Shown: one piece after another, positions 47,651 through 55,385 of the stretch
How positions within the stretch are numbered: the first letter of the stretch is position 1
Layout: the number at the start of each line of letters is the position of its first letter
Origin: Angustibacter sp. Root456
GTDB taxonomy: Bacteria > Actinomycetota > Actinomycetes > Actinomycetales > Angustibacteraceae
Direction of reading: 5' to 3'
Length of the DNA: 64,000 bases
NCBI RefSeq assembly: GCF_001426435.1
Contig: NZ_LMER01000014.1
Location: forward strand, 89,523 to 153,522
Notes under the pieces: model-generated
Database searches by the model: none
Told to the model about the DNA's origin: nothing
Seen by the model: the letters and a program-made list of their open reading frames with translations, nothing else
Program-made: the position numbers and the translations under genes

Positions 47651-48370
47651 CTACGCGTCTCCGCCGACGACCGCGTCCGCGCCACGAGCAGGTGGCTTGC
47701 GCCGCCGGCGCGCGGGGGGCACGAAGGCGCTGAGATCACCGCCTCCGTCGTTGCTGCGCAGCAAGAACGGTCGCGTCGCGGTGTAGCGGACGGCGGACAC
47801 CGACGCGGGTGACACGGTGATGCGCTGGAACTCGTCCAGGTGCGCGCCGACCGCGTCGGCGAGGATGGCCTTGATGACGTCGCCGTGCGACACCGCGACC
47901 CACACGGCGTCGTCGCCGTGCTCAGCGGCGACTCGGGCGTCCCAGTCACGGACGGCGTCGAGGGCGCGCTGCTGCATCGAGCGCATGGACTCCCCCTCGG
48001 GGCCAGGGAAGACGGCGGCGCTCGGGTGCTGCTGCACGACCTTCCACAGCGGGTCCTTCACCAGCGTCTTGAGCTCGCGGCCGGTCCAGTCGCCGTAGCG
48101 GCACTCCCCCAGCCGCTCGTCCGTGACGATGTCGGGGCGCGCGCCGCCCTTCGGGCCCGGCACGGACGTCAGGTGCTCGGCGGTCTGCCGGCAGCGCTCG
48201 AGCGGGCTCGACACCACCGCGCTCACCGGCACGACGCCCAGGCGCTGCGCGAGCGACTGAGCCTGCTGCACACCGTGGTCGTCGAGCAGGACTCCGGGCG
48301 TCCAGCCGGCGAGCACGCCGGAGGCGTTGGCCGTGGTCCGGCCGTGACGGACGAGCAACACCGTGGGCAC
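47651..48370 (-). CDS. histidine-phosphatase family protein (MSMEG_4193-like)
   Basis: A 239-residue phosphatase/mutase-like enzyme. VLLVRHGRTTANASG at residues 4-18 holds the nucleophilic His in RHG, VVSSPLERCRQTAEHL the second Arg, ECRYGDWTGRELKTL the acid, and VSHGDVIKAIL the second catalytic His. The C-terminal tail is basic. It is the first gene of the conserved actinobacterial trio with DUF3090 and SCO1664-family genes that precedes mshC; its phosphorylated substrate is not known. Leaderless GTG start. Confidence 0.9.
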   Translation of the reverse strand: MPTVLLVRHGRTTANASGVLAGWTPGVLLDDHGVQQAQSLAQRLGVVPVSAVVSSPLERCRQTAEHLTSVPGPKGGARPDIVTDERLGECRYGDWTGRELKTLVKDPLWKVVQQHPSAAVFPGPEGESMRSMQQRALDAVRDWDARVAAEHGDDAVWVAVSHGDVIKAILADAVGAHLDEFQRITVSPASVSAVRYTATRPFLLRSNDGGGDLSAFVPPARRRRKPPARGADAVVGGDA

Positions 48371-48376
48371 CCGCCC

Positions 48377-48382
48377 AGCGTA
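48377..48382 (-). promoter_or_regulatory. -10 box, leaderless phosphatase gene; divergent corA
   Basis: TACGCT on the minus strand ends six bases before the GTG at 48370. On the plus strand CAGGAT (48388-48393) sits six bases before the corA GTG, a weaker -10 match at the same leaderless spacing. Confidence 0.55.
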
Positions 48383-48399
48383 CGGGGCAGGATGGTCGC

Positions 48400-49434
48400 G
48401 TGATCGTCGACCAGGCTGTCTACCGCGACGGCGCCCGCCAGCCCTGCGCCGACCTGTCCGACGAGCTGGCTCGGTTGCGCGACACCCCCGACGGGTTCCT
48501 CTGGATCGGGTTGAAGGACCCCACGGACGCCGAGTTCGACCTGGTGAAGGACGAGCTCGACCTGCACCCGCTGGCCGTCGAGGACGCCGTCAAGGGCAAC
48601 CAGCGCGCCAAGCTCGAGATGTACGACGGGTCGCTGTTCGTCGTCCTGAAGCCGTTGCGGTACGTGGAGTCGACGTCTCAGGTCGAGACCGGCGAGGTGA
48701 TGCTCTTCGTCGGCCCGCACTTCGTCGTCACGGTGCGCCGCGGCGAGGCGGGGCCGCTCGCCGAGGTGCGGCGGCGGCTCGAGACCAACCGCGAGCACCT
48801 CGCCTACGGCCCCGCGGCTGTGCTCCATGCGGTGATCGACGAGGTGGTCGACGGCTACGTCGCCATCGACGCCGAGATCGCGGCCGACCTGGAGCAGCTG
48901 GAGGAGAGCGTGTTCGCCGGTGAGGTGGACGTCGCCGAGTCGGCCGAAGCGGGCGGCCCCTCTCCGAACGCCACGACCCGACGGCGCGACGGCGGTGAGG
49001 CGCGCAGCATCTACCTGCTCAAGCGCGAGGTGCTCGAGGTGCGGCGGGCGGTGATGCCGCTCAAGGAGGCGATGGTGCGCGTCGCCCACCAGCCGGTGCC
49101 GCACGTGCCCACCGAGGCCCGACCGTTCTTTCGCGACGTCGCCGACCACCTGTTGCGCGTGAGCGACCACATCGAGTCGTACGACCGGCTGCTCAGCGAC
49201 ATCCTGTCGGCGCACCTCACGCGGATCTCGGTGCAGCAGAACGACGACATGCGCCGGATCTCCGCGTGGGTCGCAATGGCAGCGGTGCCGACCATGCTCG
49301 CCGGCATCTACGGCATGAACTTCGCCCACATGCCCGAGCTCCACTGGCGGTACGGGTACCCCCTCGTGCTCGCGGTGATGGCCGCCGCCTGCTTCGGCCT
49401 GTACCGCCTGTTCCGCCGTTCCGGCTGGCTCTAG
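48400..49434 (+). CDS. corA: CorA-family magnesium/cobalt channel
   Basis: A 344-residue divalent-cation channel. A long soluble N-terminal domain (residues 1-280) with the stalk helix is followed by two C-terminal membrane helices. The first ends in the signature YGMNF (about 305-309), and the second is PLVLAVMAAACFGLYRLF. A loop at about residues 185-200 (GGPSPNATTRRRDGGEARS) is a low-complexity insertion within the helical domain. It acts in the cell membrane as a pentamer. It is divergent from the phosphatase gene. Confidence 0.93.
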   Translation: MIVDQAVYRDGARQPCADLSDELARLRDTPDGFLWIGLKDPTDAEFDLVKDELDLHPLAVEDAVKGNQRAKLEMYDGSLFVVLKPLRYVESTSQVETGEVMLFVGPHFVVTVRRGEAGPLAEVRRRLETNREHLAYGPAAVLHAVIDEVVDGYVAIDAEIAADLEQLEESVFAGEVDVAESAEAGGPSPNATTRRRDGGEARSIYLLKREVLEVRRAVMPLKEAMVRVAHQPVPHVPTEARPFFRDVADHLLRVSDHIESYDRLLSDILSAHLTRISVQQNDDMRRISAWVAMAAVPTMLAGIYGMNFAHMPELHWRYGYPLVLAVMAAACFGLYRLFRRSGWL

Positions 49435-49458
49435 AAGGCCCCCGCCCACCCGCGGACC

Positions 49459-50295
49459 TCAGGTGGCGAGGAGCACCCCGGTCCAGAGCAGGAGCGCCGT
49501 CGCGACGCCCAGCGCGACGCGGTACCAGATGAACACCGTGATCGGGTGGCGCGCCACGAACCGCAGCAGCCAGGCGATCGACGCGAGCGCGACGACGAAC
49601 GACACCACGGTGCCGACGCCCAGCTGCCCCCACCCGACGACGGAGGTGTCGACGTCCTTGAGCTCGTAGAGGCCGGCGGCGGTCAGCGCCGGGATCGCGA
49701 GGAAGAACGACAGCCGGGTTGCGGCGACGCGGTCCAGGCCACGCAGCAGACCCATTGAGATCGTGGCGCCTGACCGCGAGACGCCCGGGATGAGCGCGAA
49801 GCACTGCACCACACCGATCGTGATCGCGTCGCGAAGGGTGAGCTCGTCCTCGCCCTTGCGCTGCGAGGCGTGGGCCTCGGCCCACCACATGACGGCGCTC
49901 CAGGCGATCAGCGCGACGACCACGACCCAGAGGCTGCGCAGCGGGCCGGTGATGAGGTCCTTCAGCGCGAACCCGACGATGCCGATCGGGATCGACCCGG
50001 CGATGACGAACCACGCGAGCCGGTAGTCGACCGTGTCCCGCTTGCCCTTGTCGCGCAGACCCCGGAACCACGCCACAGCCAGCCGGGCGATGTCACGCGC
50101 GAAGTACAGCAGCGTCGCGACGATCGCACCGAGCTGGATCACCGCCGTGAACGAGGTGATGGCCGGGGAGTCCACCTCCAGGCCCAGGAGCCCTTCGGTG
50201 ATGGTCAGGTGGCCGGTGCTGGAGACGGGGAGGAACTCGGTCAGTCCCTCGACGATCCCGAGCACGACGGCATGGGTGTAGGTCAGGTCGCTCAC
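49459..50295 (-). CDS. uppP: undecaprenyl-diphosphatase UppP
   Basis: A 278-residue polytopic membrane phosphatase (BacA family) that recycles the lipid carrier of peptidoglycan by removing a phosphate from undecaprenyl diphosphate. The N-terminal GIVEGLTEFLPVSSTGHL contains the catalytic Glu-rich motif, and ALIPGVSRSGATIS contains the PGxSRSxxT motif with the second catalytic region. Loss of this enzyme confers bacitracin sensitivity. The GTG start lies five bases after the stop of the upstream LLM oxidoreductase gene. Confidence 0.96.
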   Translation of the reverse strand: MSDLTYTHAVVLGIVEGLTEFLPVSSTGHLTITEGLLGLEVDSPAITSFTAVIQLGAIVATLLYFARDIARLAVAWFRGLRDKGKRDTVDYRLAWFVIAGSIPIGIVGFALKDLITGPLRSLWVVVVALIAWSAVMWWAEAHASQRKGEDELTLRDAITIGVVQCFALIPGVSRSGATISMGLLRGLDRVAATRLSFFLAIPALTAAGLYELKDVDTSVVGWGQLGVGTVVSFVVALASIAWLLRFVARHPITVFIWYRVALGVATALLLWTGVLLAT

Positions 50296-50300
50296 GGCGA

Positions 50301-51407
50301 TCAGGCTCCCAGACCCGACTCGTCCAGCACCTCGGCCATGGTGCGGATCGTGTGAAGACGTTGCTCGAGCGTGGCGTCGAAGGGGGTCACCGTGAGCGTG
50401 GTCACGCCGGCCTCGACGTACGCCGCGAGGCGGTCACGCACGCGCTCGCGCGGCCCGATGAGCGAGGTGCCGTCGATCAGGTCGAGCGGTACGGCGGCAG
50501 CGGCCTCGCGGTGCTGACGGTCGAGGTAGCGGCGCTGGATCTCCTCGGCCGCCTGCTCGTATCCCATGCGGCGAGCGAGCTGGTTGTAGAAGTTCTTGTC
50601 CTTGCTACCCATGCCGCCGATGTACAGCGCGGAGTAGGCGCGCACCGGCGCGGCGGCCGCCTCGAGGTCGTCGCCGAACACCACCGGCACGGTCGGGACG
50701 ACGTCGAAGCCGGCCAGCGCGTCCCCTCCGTCGGGAGCCCGTCCGCCGCGAGAACGCCCGGCCCGCAACGGATCCATCGAGACCGCGGCGTGCTCGGGGC
50801 TGAAGAAGATGGCCAACCAGCCGTCGGCGATCTCGCCGGTGAGCTCGAGGTTCTTCGGCCCGACGGCGGCGAGGTACACGGGGATCTCCTCGCGCACCGG
50901 GTGCACGGTGAGCTTGATGGCCTTGCCCGGGCCGTCCGGCAGCGGCAACGTGAAGTGCTCGCCGTCGTAGCGCAGGGTCTCGCGGCGCAGCGCCTTGCGA
51001 ACGATGTCGACGTACTCCCGGGTGCGGCCCAGGGGCTTGTCGAACCGCACACCGTGCCAGCCCTCCGACACCTGGGGGCCTGAGACGCCGAGCCCGAGCC
51101 GGAACCGCCCGGCGCTCAACGTGTCGAGCGTCGCCGCGGTCATGGCGGTCATGGCCGGTGTGCGCGCCGGGATCTGGAAGACCGCACTGCCGACGTCGAT
51201 CCGCGAGGTCTGCGCGGCCACCCACGTGAGCACCGTTGCGGCGTCCGAGCCGTAGGCCTCGGCGACCCACGCGACGGAGTACCCGAGCCGGTCGGCCTCT
51301 TGCGCGAGCGCGAGGTTGTCGGCGTCGACGCCGAGCCCCCAGTAGCCGAGGTTGAGGCCCAGCCGCAGCCGGCCGGGCGTCACGCGAGTGGTGTCGGTGT
51401 CGGGCAT
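50301..51407 (-). CDS. F420-dependent LLM-class (luciferase-like) oxidoreductase
   Basis: A 368-residue TIM-barrel oxidoreductase of the luciferase-like superfamily. LGLNLGYWGLGVDADNLALAQEADRLGYSVAWVAEAYGSDA at the N-terminus, GRFRLGLGVSGPQVSEGWHG and KNLELTGEIADGWLAIFFSPE are typical of F420-type enzymes; F420 is inferred from family membership. The ATG at 51407 is set by a -10 hexamer seven bases upstream. The substrate is unknown. It is divergent from the aldo/keto reductase gene, and co-transcribed with uppP. Confidence 0.9.
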   Translation of the reverse strand: MPDTDTTRVTPGRLRLGLNLGYWGLGVDADNLALAQEADRLGYSVAWVAEAYGSDAATVLTWVAAQTSRIDVGSAVFQIPARTPAMTAMTAATLDTLSAGRFRLGLGVSGPQVSEGWHGVRFDKPLGRTREYVDIVRKALRRETLRYDGEHFTLPLPDGPGKAIKLTVHPVREEIPVYLAAVGPKNLELTGEIADGWLAIFFSPEHAAVSMDPLRAGRSRGGRAPDGGDALAGFDVVPTVPVVFGDDLEAAAAPVRAYSALYIGGMGSKDKNFYNQLARRMGYEQAAEEIQRRYLDRQHREAAAAVPLDLIDGTSLIGPRERVRDRLAAYVEAGVTTLTVTPFDATLEQRLHTIRTMAEVLDESGLGA

Positions 51408-51414
51408 GGCGCTG

Positions 51415-51420
51415 ACGATA
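51415..51420 (-). promoter_or_regulatory. -10 box, leaderless LLM oxidoreductase gene
   Basis: TATCGT on the minus strand ends seven bases before the ATG at 51407. Confidence 0.55.
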
Positions 51421-51478
51421 ACGCTGCAGCCCGATGCCGCGCCGGTGCGGCGCACGTGGGCTGGCCCACAGCCGCCGG

Positions 51479-51484
51479 TAGCGT
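51479..51484 (+). promoter_or_regulatory. -10 box, leaderless aldo/keto reductase gene
   Basis: TAGCGT ends eight bases before the ATG at 51493. Confidence 0.5.
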
Positions 51485-51492
51485 GTGCCGAC

Positions 51493-52455
51493 ATGGAGCA
51501 GCGTCACCTCGGCGCGTCGGGCCTGAAGGTCTCGCGCCTCGCCCTCGGCACGATGACCTGGGGTCGCGACACCGACGAGCACGAGTCGCGCGACCAGCTG
51601 GCCGCCTTTCTCGAAGCAGGAGGCACGCTCATCGACACCGCGGCCGGGTACGGCGACGGTGCGGCTGAAGAGCTGCTCGGCCAGCTGCTCCCCGAGCTCA
51701 CGTCACGCGACGACGTCGTGCTGTGCACGAAGGCGGGTATCTCGCGGCGCACGGGCGAGCGCGTGGTCGACACCTCGCGCCGCGCCATGCTGGCGGCGCT
51801 GGACGGCTCCCTCACGCGCTTGGGCACCGACCACGTCGACGTCTGGCTCGCTCACACCTGGAGCGACCAGACCCCGCTGGAGGAGACCCTCTCTGCGTTG
51901 GAAGCAGCGGTGACGAGCGGCCGCGCCCGCTACGCCGGCATCTCGAACTACTGCGGCTGGCAGAGCGCGCGTGCGGCCACCTTGGCCGACGTCGGTCGCG
52001 GCACCGCGCTGGTCGCCAACCAGGTCGAGTACTCCCTGCTCGCGCGCGGGGTCGAAGCCGAGGTCGCGCCCTCGGCGCTGGCGCACGGGCTGGGACTCAT
52101 GGCGTGGTCGCCGCTCGGCCGCGGCGTGCTGACGGGCAAGTACCGCACGGGCACGCCCGCTGACTCGCGCGCTGCGTCGCCGCACTTCGCGTCGTTCGTC
52201 GAGCGCTATCTCGACGCCCGCGCGCGGGGCATCGTCGACGCTGTCGTGACCGCCGCCGACGGGCTGGGCTGCTCGCCCGCCGAGATCGCGCTGGCGTGGG
52301 TGCGCGACCAGCCGGGGATCAGCGCCGCGATCGTGGGTGCCCGTACCGCCGCCCAGCTGAGAGGGACGCTCACGAGCGAGGACGTCGTGCTCCCGCCGCA
52401 GATCCGGGCTGCCCTCGACGAGGTCTCGGCACCGCCTGGTGCACCGCCGGCCTGA
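51493..52455 (+). CDS. aldo/keto reductase
   Basis: A 320-residue (alpha/beta)8 NADPH oxidoreductase. LGASGLKVSRLALGTMTWG opens the barrel, DTAAGYGDGAAEELLG carries catalytic Asp and Tyr, CTKAGIS the Lys, and VWLAHTW the His. QVEYSLLARG and the NADPH pocket AAIVGARTAAQL are typical of the YajO/YhdN-type subgroup. The ATG at 51493 is predicted leaderless. The aldehyde or ketone substrate is unknown. Confidence 0.92.
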   Translation: MEQRHLGASGLKVSRLALGTMTWGRDTDEHESRDQLAAFLEAGGTLIDTAAGYGDGAAEELLGQLLPELTSRDDVVLCTKAGISRRTGERVVDTSRRAMLAALDGSLTRLGTDHVDVWLAHTWSDQTPLEETLSALEAAVTSGRARYAGISNYCGWQSARAATLADVGRGTALVANQVEYSLLARGVEAEVAPSALAHGLGLMAWSPLGRGVLTGKYRTGTPADSRAASPHFASFVERYLDARARGIVDAVVTAADGLGCSPAEIALAWVRDQPGISAAIVGARTAAQLRGTLTSEDVVLPPQIRAALDEVSAPPGAPPA

Positions 52456-52461
52456 CGCCGG

Positions 52462-52827
<366 letters not shown>

Positions 52828-52833
52828 GGAACG

Positions 52834-52839
52834 ACCGTA
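52834..52839 (-). promoter_or_regulatory. -10 box, leaderless acidic-protein gene
   Basis: TACGGT on the minus strand ends six bases before the ATG at 52827. Confidence 0.5.
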
Positions 52840-52941
52840 TCCGGTGCGGGGGTCGCGTGGGTGCCGGCGGGCCAACGACTGCGAGGCCAGAAGCGTGCCG
52901 CAGGGCATCTCCGGCGGCGGCTCGGTGCACAATGGGTGGCG

Positions 52942-53127
52942 ATGATGGACTTCGAGTACCGCGTCATCCGGGTGCCGGCCCAGGTCACGCGCGCGCAGGC
53001 TCGCGAGCTGCTGGTGGAGCACGCCGAGTACGGACGCTGGGAGCTGGCGAGGGTGCGCATCATGCAGGGTGGCGCACGCACGGTGTGGCTGCGTCGGCGC
53101 ATCATCCGCGTACGCCGCACGGCCTGA
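52942..53127 (+). CDS. DUF5703 family small protein
   Basis: A 61-residue protein of the actinobacterial DUF5703 family. FEYRVIRVPAQVTRAQARELL, AEYGRWELARVR and the basic C-terminus WLRRRIIRVRR are the conserved features. The last 20 residues carry nine Arg and may contact nucleic acid or membrane phosphate groups. It is divergent from the poly-acidic protein gene; a basic/acidic protein pair is notable. Function unknown. Confidence 0.8.
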   Translation: MMDFEYRVIRVPAQVTRAQARELLVEHAEYGRWELARVRIMQGGARTVWLRRRIIRVRRTA

Positions 53128-53173
53128 GCTCGCGCCCACCGTCCCGGCGGCCCCCAGGTCACGCCTCCCCGTT

Positions 53174-53197
53174 CGTGATCATGCGCGCCGGACCACC
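53174..53197 (+). repeat. dispersed 24-base repeat, copy 2
   Basis: CGTGATCATGCGCG followed by CCGGACCACC, one mismatch from copy 1 at 30379-30402. It overlaps the start of the terminator hairpin at 53194. Confidence 0.6.
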
Positions 53198-53215
53198 CCG
53201 ACCGGGTCCGGGGTG
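53194..53215. terminator. bidirectional terminator hairpin
   Basis: CACCCCG (53194-53200) pairs with CGGGGTG (53209-53215) around eight bases, between the convergent DUF5703 and M20 peptidase stops. Confidence 0.55.
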
Positions 53216-53246
53216 CGTGACACGCCGGAGGGGTGCGGCGGGGCGG

Positions 53247-54608
53247 TCAGCAGGTGTCGAGCAGCCGAGCCAGCACGCGCGTGCCGAAGGTCAGCGCGTC
53301 GAGCGGCACTCGCTCGTCGACGCCGTGGAACATGGCCGGGAAGTCCAGGTCGGGCGGCAGCTGCAGCGGCGCGAAACCGAAGCCGCGCACACCCAGCCGG
53401 TCGAGCGCCTTGTTGTCGGTGCCGCCCGAGAGGCAGTACGGCAGCACCGGCGCGCCGGGGTCCTCGGCCTGCAGCGCCGCCACCATGGAGTCGACGAGCC
53501 GGCCGTCGAAGGTCGTCTCGAGCGAGGTGTCGCGGTGGTGGACGGTGACGTCGACGTCCGGGCCGGCCAGGCCGCGGATGGTCTCGAGGAGCGACTCCTC
53601 GTGCCCGGGCAGGAAGCGGCAGTCGACGAACGCCTCCGCGGTCTGCGGCACGACGTTGTGCTTGTAACCGGCCTTGAGCATCGTCGGGTTCGCGGTGTCC
53701 TGGAACGTCGCGCCGATGAACCGCGCGACCGTGCCCAGGCGATCGAGGATCCCCTGCGGGTCGTGCGGGTCGAAGTCGACGCCGGTGATCTCGGTGACGC
53801 CGTCGAGGAACTGCCGCACGGTGGGCGTGATCTCGATGGGCCAGTGGTGCTGGCCGATGCGGGCTACCGCCGCACCCAGCTTGGCGACCGCGTTGTCCGT
53901 GGTGATCTGCGAGCCGTGCCCAGCCCGGCCGTGGGCGACGAGCTTGAGCCAGGCGATGCCCTTCTCAGCGGTCTGCAGCAGGTACAGCCGCACCGGGTCG
54001 CCGTCACGCCCGTCGACGGTCACGGAGTAGCCGCCGACCTCGCTGATCGCCTCGGTGACGCCGTCGAACAGCTCGGGGCGGTGCTCGACGAGCCAGTGGC
54101 TGCCCTGCACGCCGCCCGCCTCCTCGTCGGCGAAGAAGGCGAAGACCAGGTCGCGCGGGGGCTTGCGGCGGCTGCGGGCGACGTCGCGCAGCACCGCCAG
54201 CATCATCGCGTCCATGTCCTTCATGTCGACGGCGCCCCGGCCCCACAGGCACCCGTCGCGCTCCTCGCCGGCGAAGGGGTCGACCTGCCAGTCGGCGGCG
54301 TCGGCGGGGACGACGTCGAGGTGGCCGTGCACCAGCAGCGCACCTCGCTCGCGCGTGCCCTGCGCGTCGCCCTCGACCCGGACGACGACACTGGCCCGCC
54401 CGGGGGCGCTCTCGACCAGCTCGGGCTCGAGACCGACCTCGCTGAGCAGGCCCATCACGTGCTCGGCGGCCGCTCGCTCCCCCGGACCCGAACCGTCGCC
54501 GTAGTTGCTCGTGTCGATGCGCAGCAGGCCGCGGCACAGGTCGACGACCTCTTCCTCGGCGGCGCTCGGGCTCGTGGCAGGCGCGTCGGTGGGAGCGGCG
54601 TCGGACAC
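53247..54608 (-). CDS. M20-family zinc metallopeptidase (dipeptidase/ArgE-like)
   Basis: A 453-residue metallohydrolase. LLVHGHLDVVPAD holds the first zinc His and the catalytic Asp, WGRGAVDMKDMDAM the bridging Asp, FFADEEAGG the catalytic Glu and zinc Glu, and the late LSGGTDNKALDRLG the final His-equivalent region. The insert domain of the M20 fold lies between residues about 210 and 330. It cleaves dipeptides or N-acyl amino acids in the cytoplasm. The GTG start follows GGAGG, and TACGGT at 54641-54646 is a possible -10 box. Confidence 0.92.
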   Translation of the reverse strand: MSDAAPTDAPATSPSAAEEEVVDLCRGLLRIDTSNYGDGSGPGERAAAEHVMGLLSEVGLEPELVESAPGRASVVVRVEGDAQGTRERGALLVHGHLDVVPADAADWQVDPFAGEERDGCLWGRGAVDMKDMDAMMLAVLRDVARSRRKPPRDLVFAFFADEEAGGVQGSHWLVEHRPELFDGVTEAISEVGGYSVTVDGRDGDPVRLYLLQTAEKGIAWLKLVAHGRAGHGSQITTDNAVAKLGAAVARIGQHHWPIEITPTVRQFLDGVTEITGVDFDPHDPQGILDRLGTVARFIGATFQDTANPTMLKAGYKHNVVPQTAEAFVDCRFLPGHEESLLETIRGLAGPDVDVTVHHRDTSLETTFDGRLVDSMVAALQAEDPGAPVLPYCLSGGTDNKALDRLGVRGFGFAPLQLPPDLDFPAMFHGVDERVPLDALTFGTRVLARLLDTC

Positions 54609-54740
54609 GGGACCTCCAGGGCTGAGAAGCGGGCGGTCCCACCGTAGCCGGACGCCCTCAGGGTGGTCTGGCAGGCGCCGCCGCCGTGTTAGTCTCTTCG
54701 TCGCATCGCAGCGCTCCCTCGGGGGTGCGGCGGTCCACTC

Positions 54741-54825
54741 GTCCGGGTGGCGGAATGGCAGACGCGCTAGCTTGAGGTGCTAGTGCCCTTTAACGGGCGT
54801 GGGGGTTCAAGTCCCCCTCCGGACA
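54741..54825 (+). tRNA. tRNA-Leu (anticodon GAG)
   Basis: An 85-base class II tRNA. The acceptor stem pairs GTCCGGG with TCCGGAC, the anticodon stem pairs CTAGC with GCTAG, and the loop TTGAGGT gives anticodon GAG at 54774-54776, which reads CUC and CUU. The long variable arm GCCC-TTTAAC-GGGC is diagnostic of Leu/Ser tRNAs. The T arm is GGGGG-TTCAAGT-CCCCC. The discriminator is A, and CCA is not encoded. TAGTCT at 54690-54695 is a possible -10 box. No duplicate of the 3' end was seen nearby. Confidence 0.97.
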
Positions 54826-54915
54826 CTCAGATCCACCTCCCCGCTTCGGCGTCGCGCCGCACCGTTCCCGAGCACCCGTGCCTGCGGCTGCCCGTTCACA
54901 CGAACGGAGCAGCTC

Positions 54916-55176
54916 ATGAGGTTCAGGAAGACGGCAGGCGTACTTCGCACCGCGGTCGCGATGACTGTGACGACCGCACTCGCAGCGCCGGCCGAGGCCG
55001 CAACCAGTGCGCGCGACGGGCATCGGGTCGTGGCTGACGAGGTGGGTGACGCCGCCTACACACTGGGTGTGCTCGCCACGCCCGTCGGCGCCGTGCCGGT
55101 CGGCTATCCACCGCTCGTGGTCGACGTGGCGGTGGCTTGCGGCAAGCTCCCGGACCATCCCCTGCGCACCGCGTGA
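54916..55176 (+). CDS. small secreted protein, unknown
   Basis: An 86-residue open frame starting 90 bases after the tRNA. The first 30 residues make a good signal peptide (basic MRFRKTAGVLR, hydrophobic TAVAMTVTTALAAP, cleavage at AEA). The mature part is about 55 residues with one Cys and no recognised domain. GGAG lies seven bases before the ATG. It could be a genuine secreted peptide or a fortuitous frame; its neighbour downstream is 209 bases away. I see no feature in that downstream gap except a 52-codon frame (55223-55381) that I do not accept. Confidence 0.45.
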   Translation: MRFRKTAGVLRTAVAMTVTTALAAPAEAATSARDGHRVVADEVGDAAYTLGVLATPVGAVPVGYPPLVVDVAVACGKLPDHPLRTA

Positions 55177-55385
55177 GTCGCCGTGATCCAAGCCGCCAGC
55201 ATCTTGACCAAGGACGAGACCAATGCCGCGATCGCTGCGAAGCAGCCGTGAGCTCGTCGGGTCGGTCGTGGTGCTGGCCATCGCGCCCGTCGTTCCTCGC
55301 CCCCAGGGGCCCGGCCGGGCACGAGTCGGCAGCCGCTTCCCTCAAGCCGCGGGCCAAGAGCCTCCAGCAGGGGCACGATGAAGTC

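Noticed and set aside
54741-54825. tRNA-Leu as a phage or island attachment site
   Set aside because: No integrase and no second copy of the tRNA 3' end was seen in the window.
55223-55381. 52-codon frame with a hydrophobic start before the glycosyltransferase
   Set aside because: It has no ribosome binding site, no -10 box at leaderless spacing, and a Pro/Arg/Gly-rich second half typical of random GC-rich sequence.
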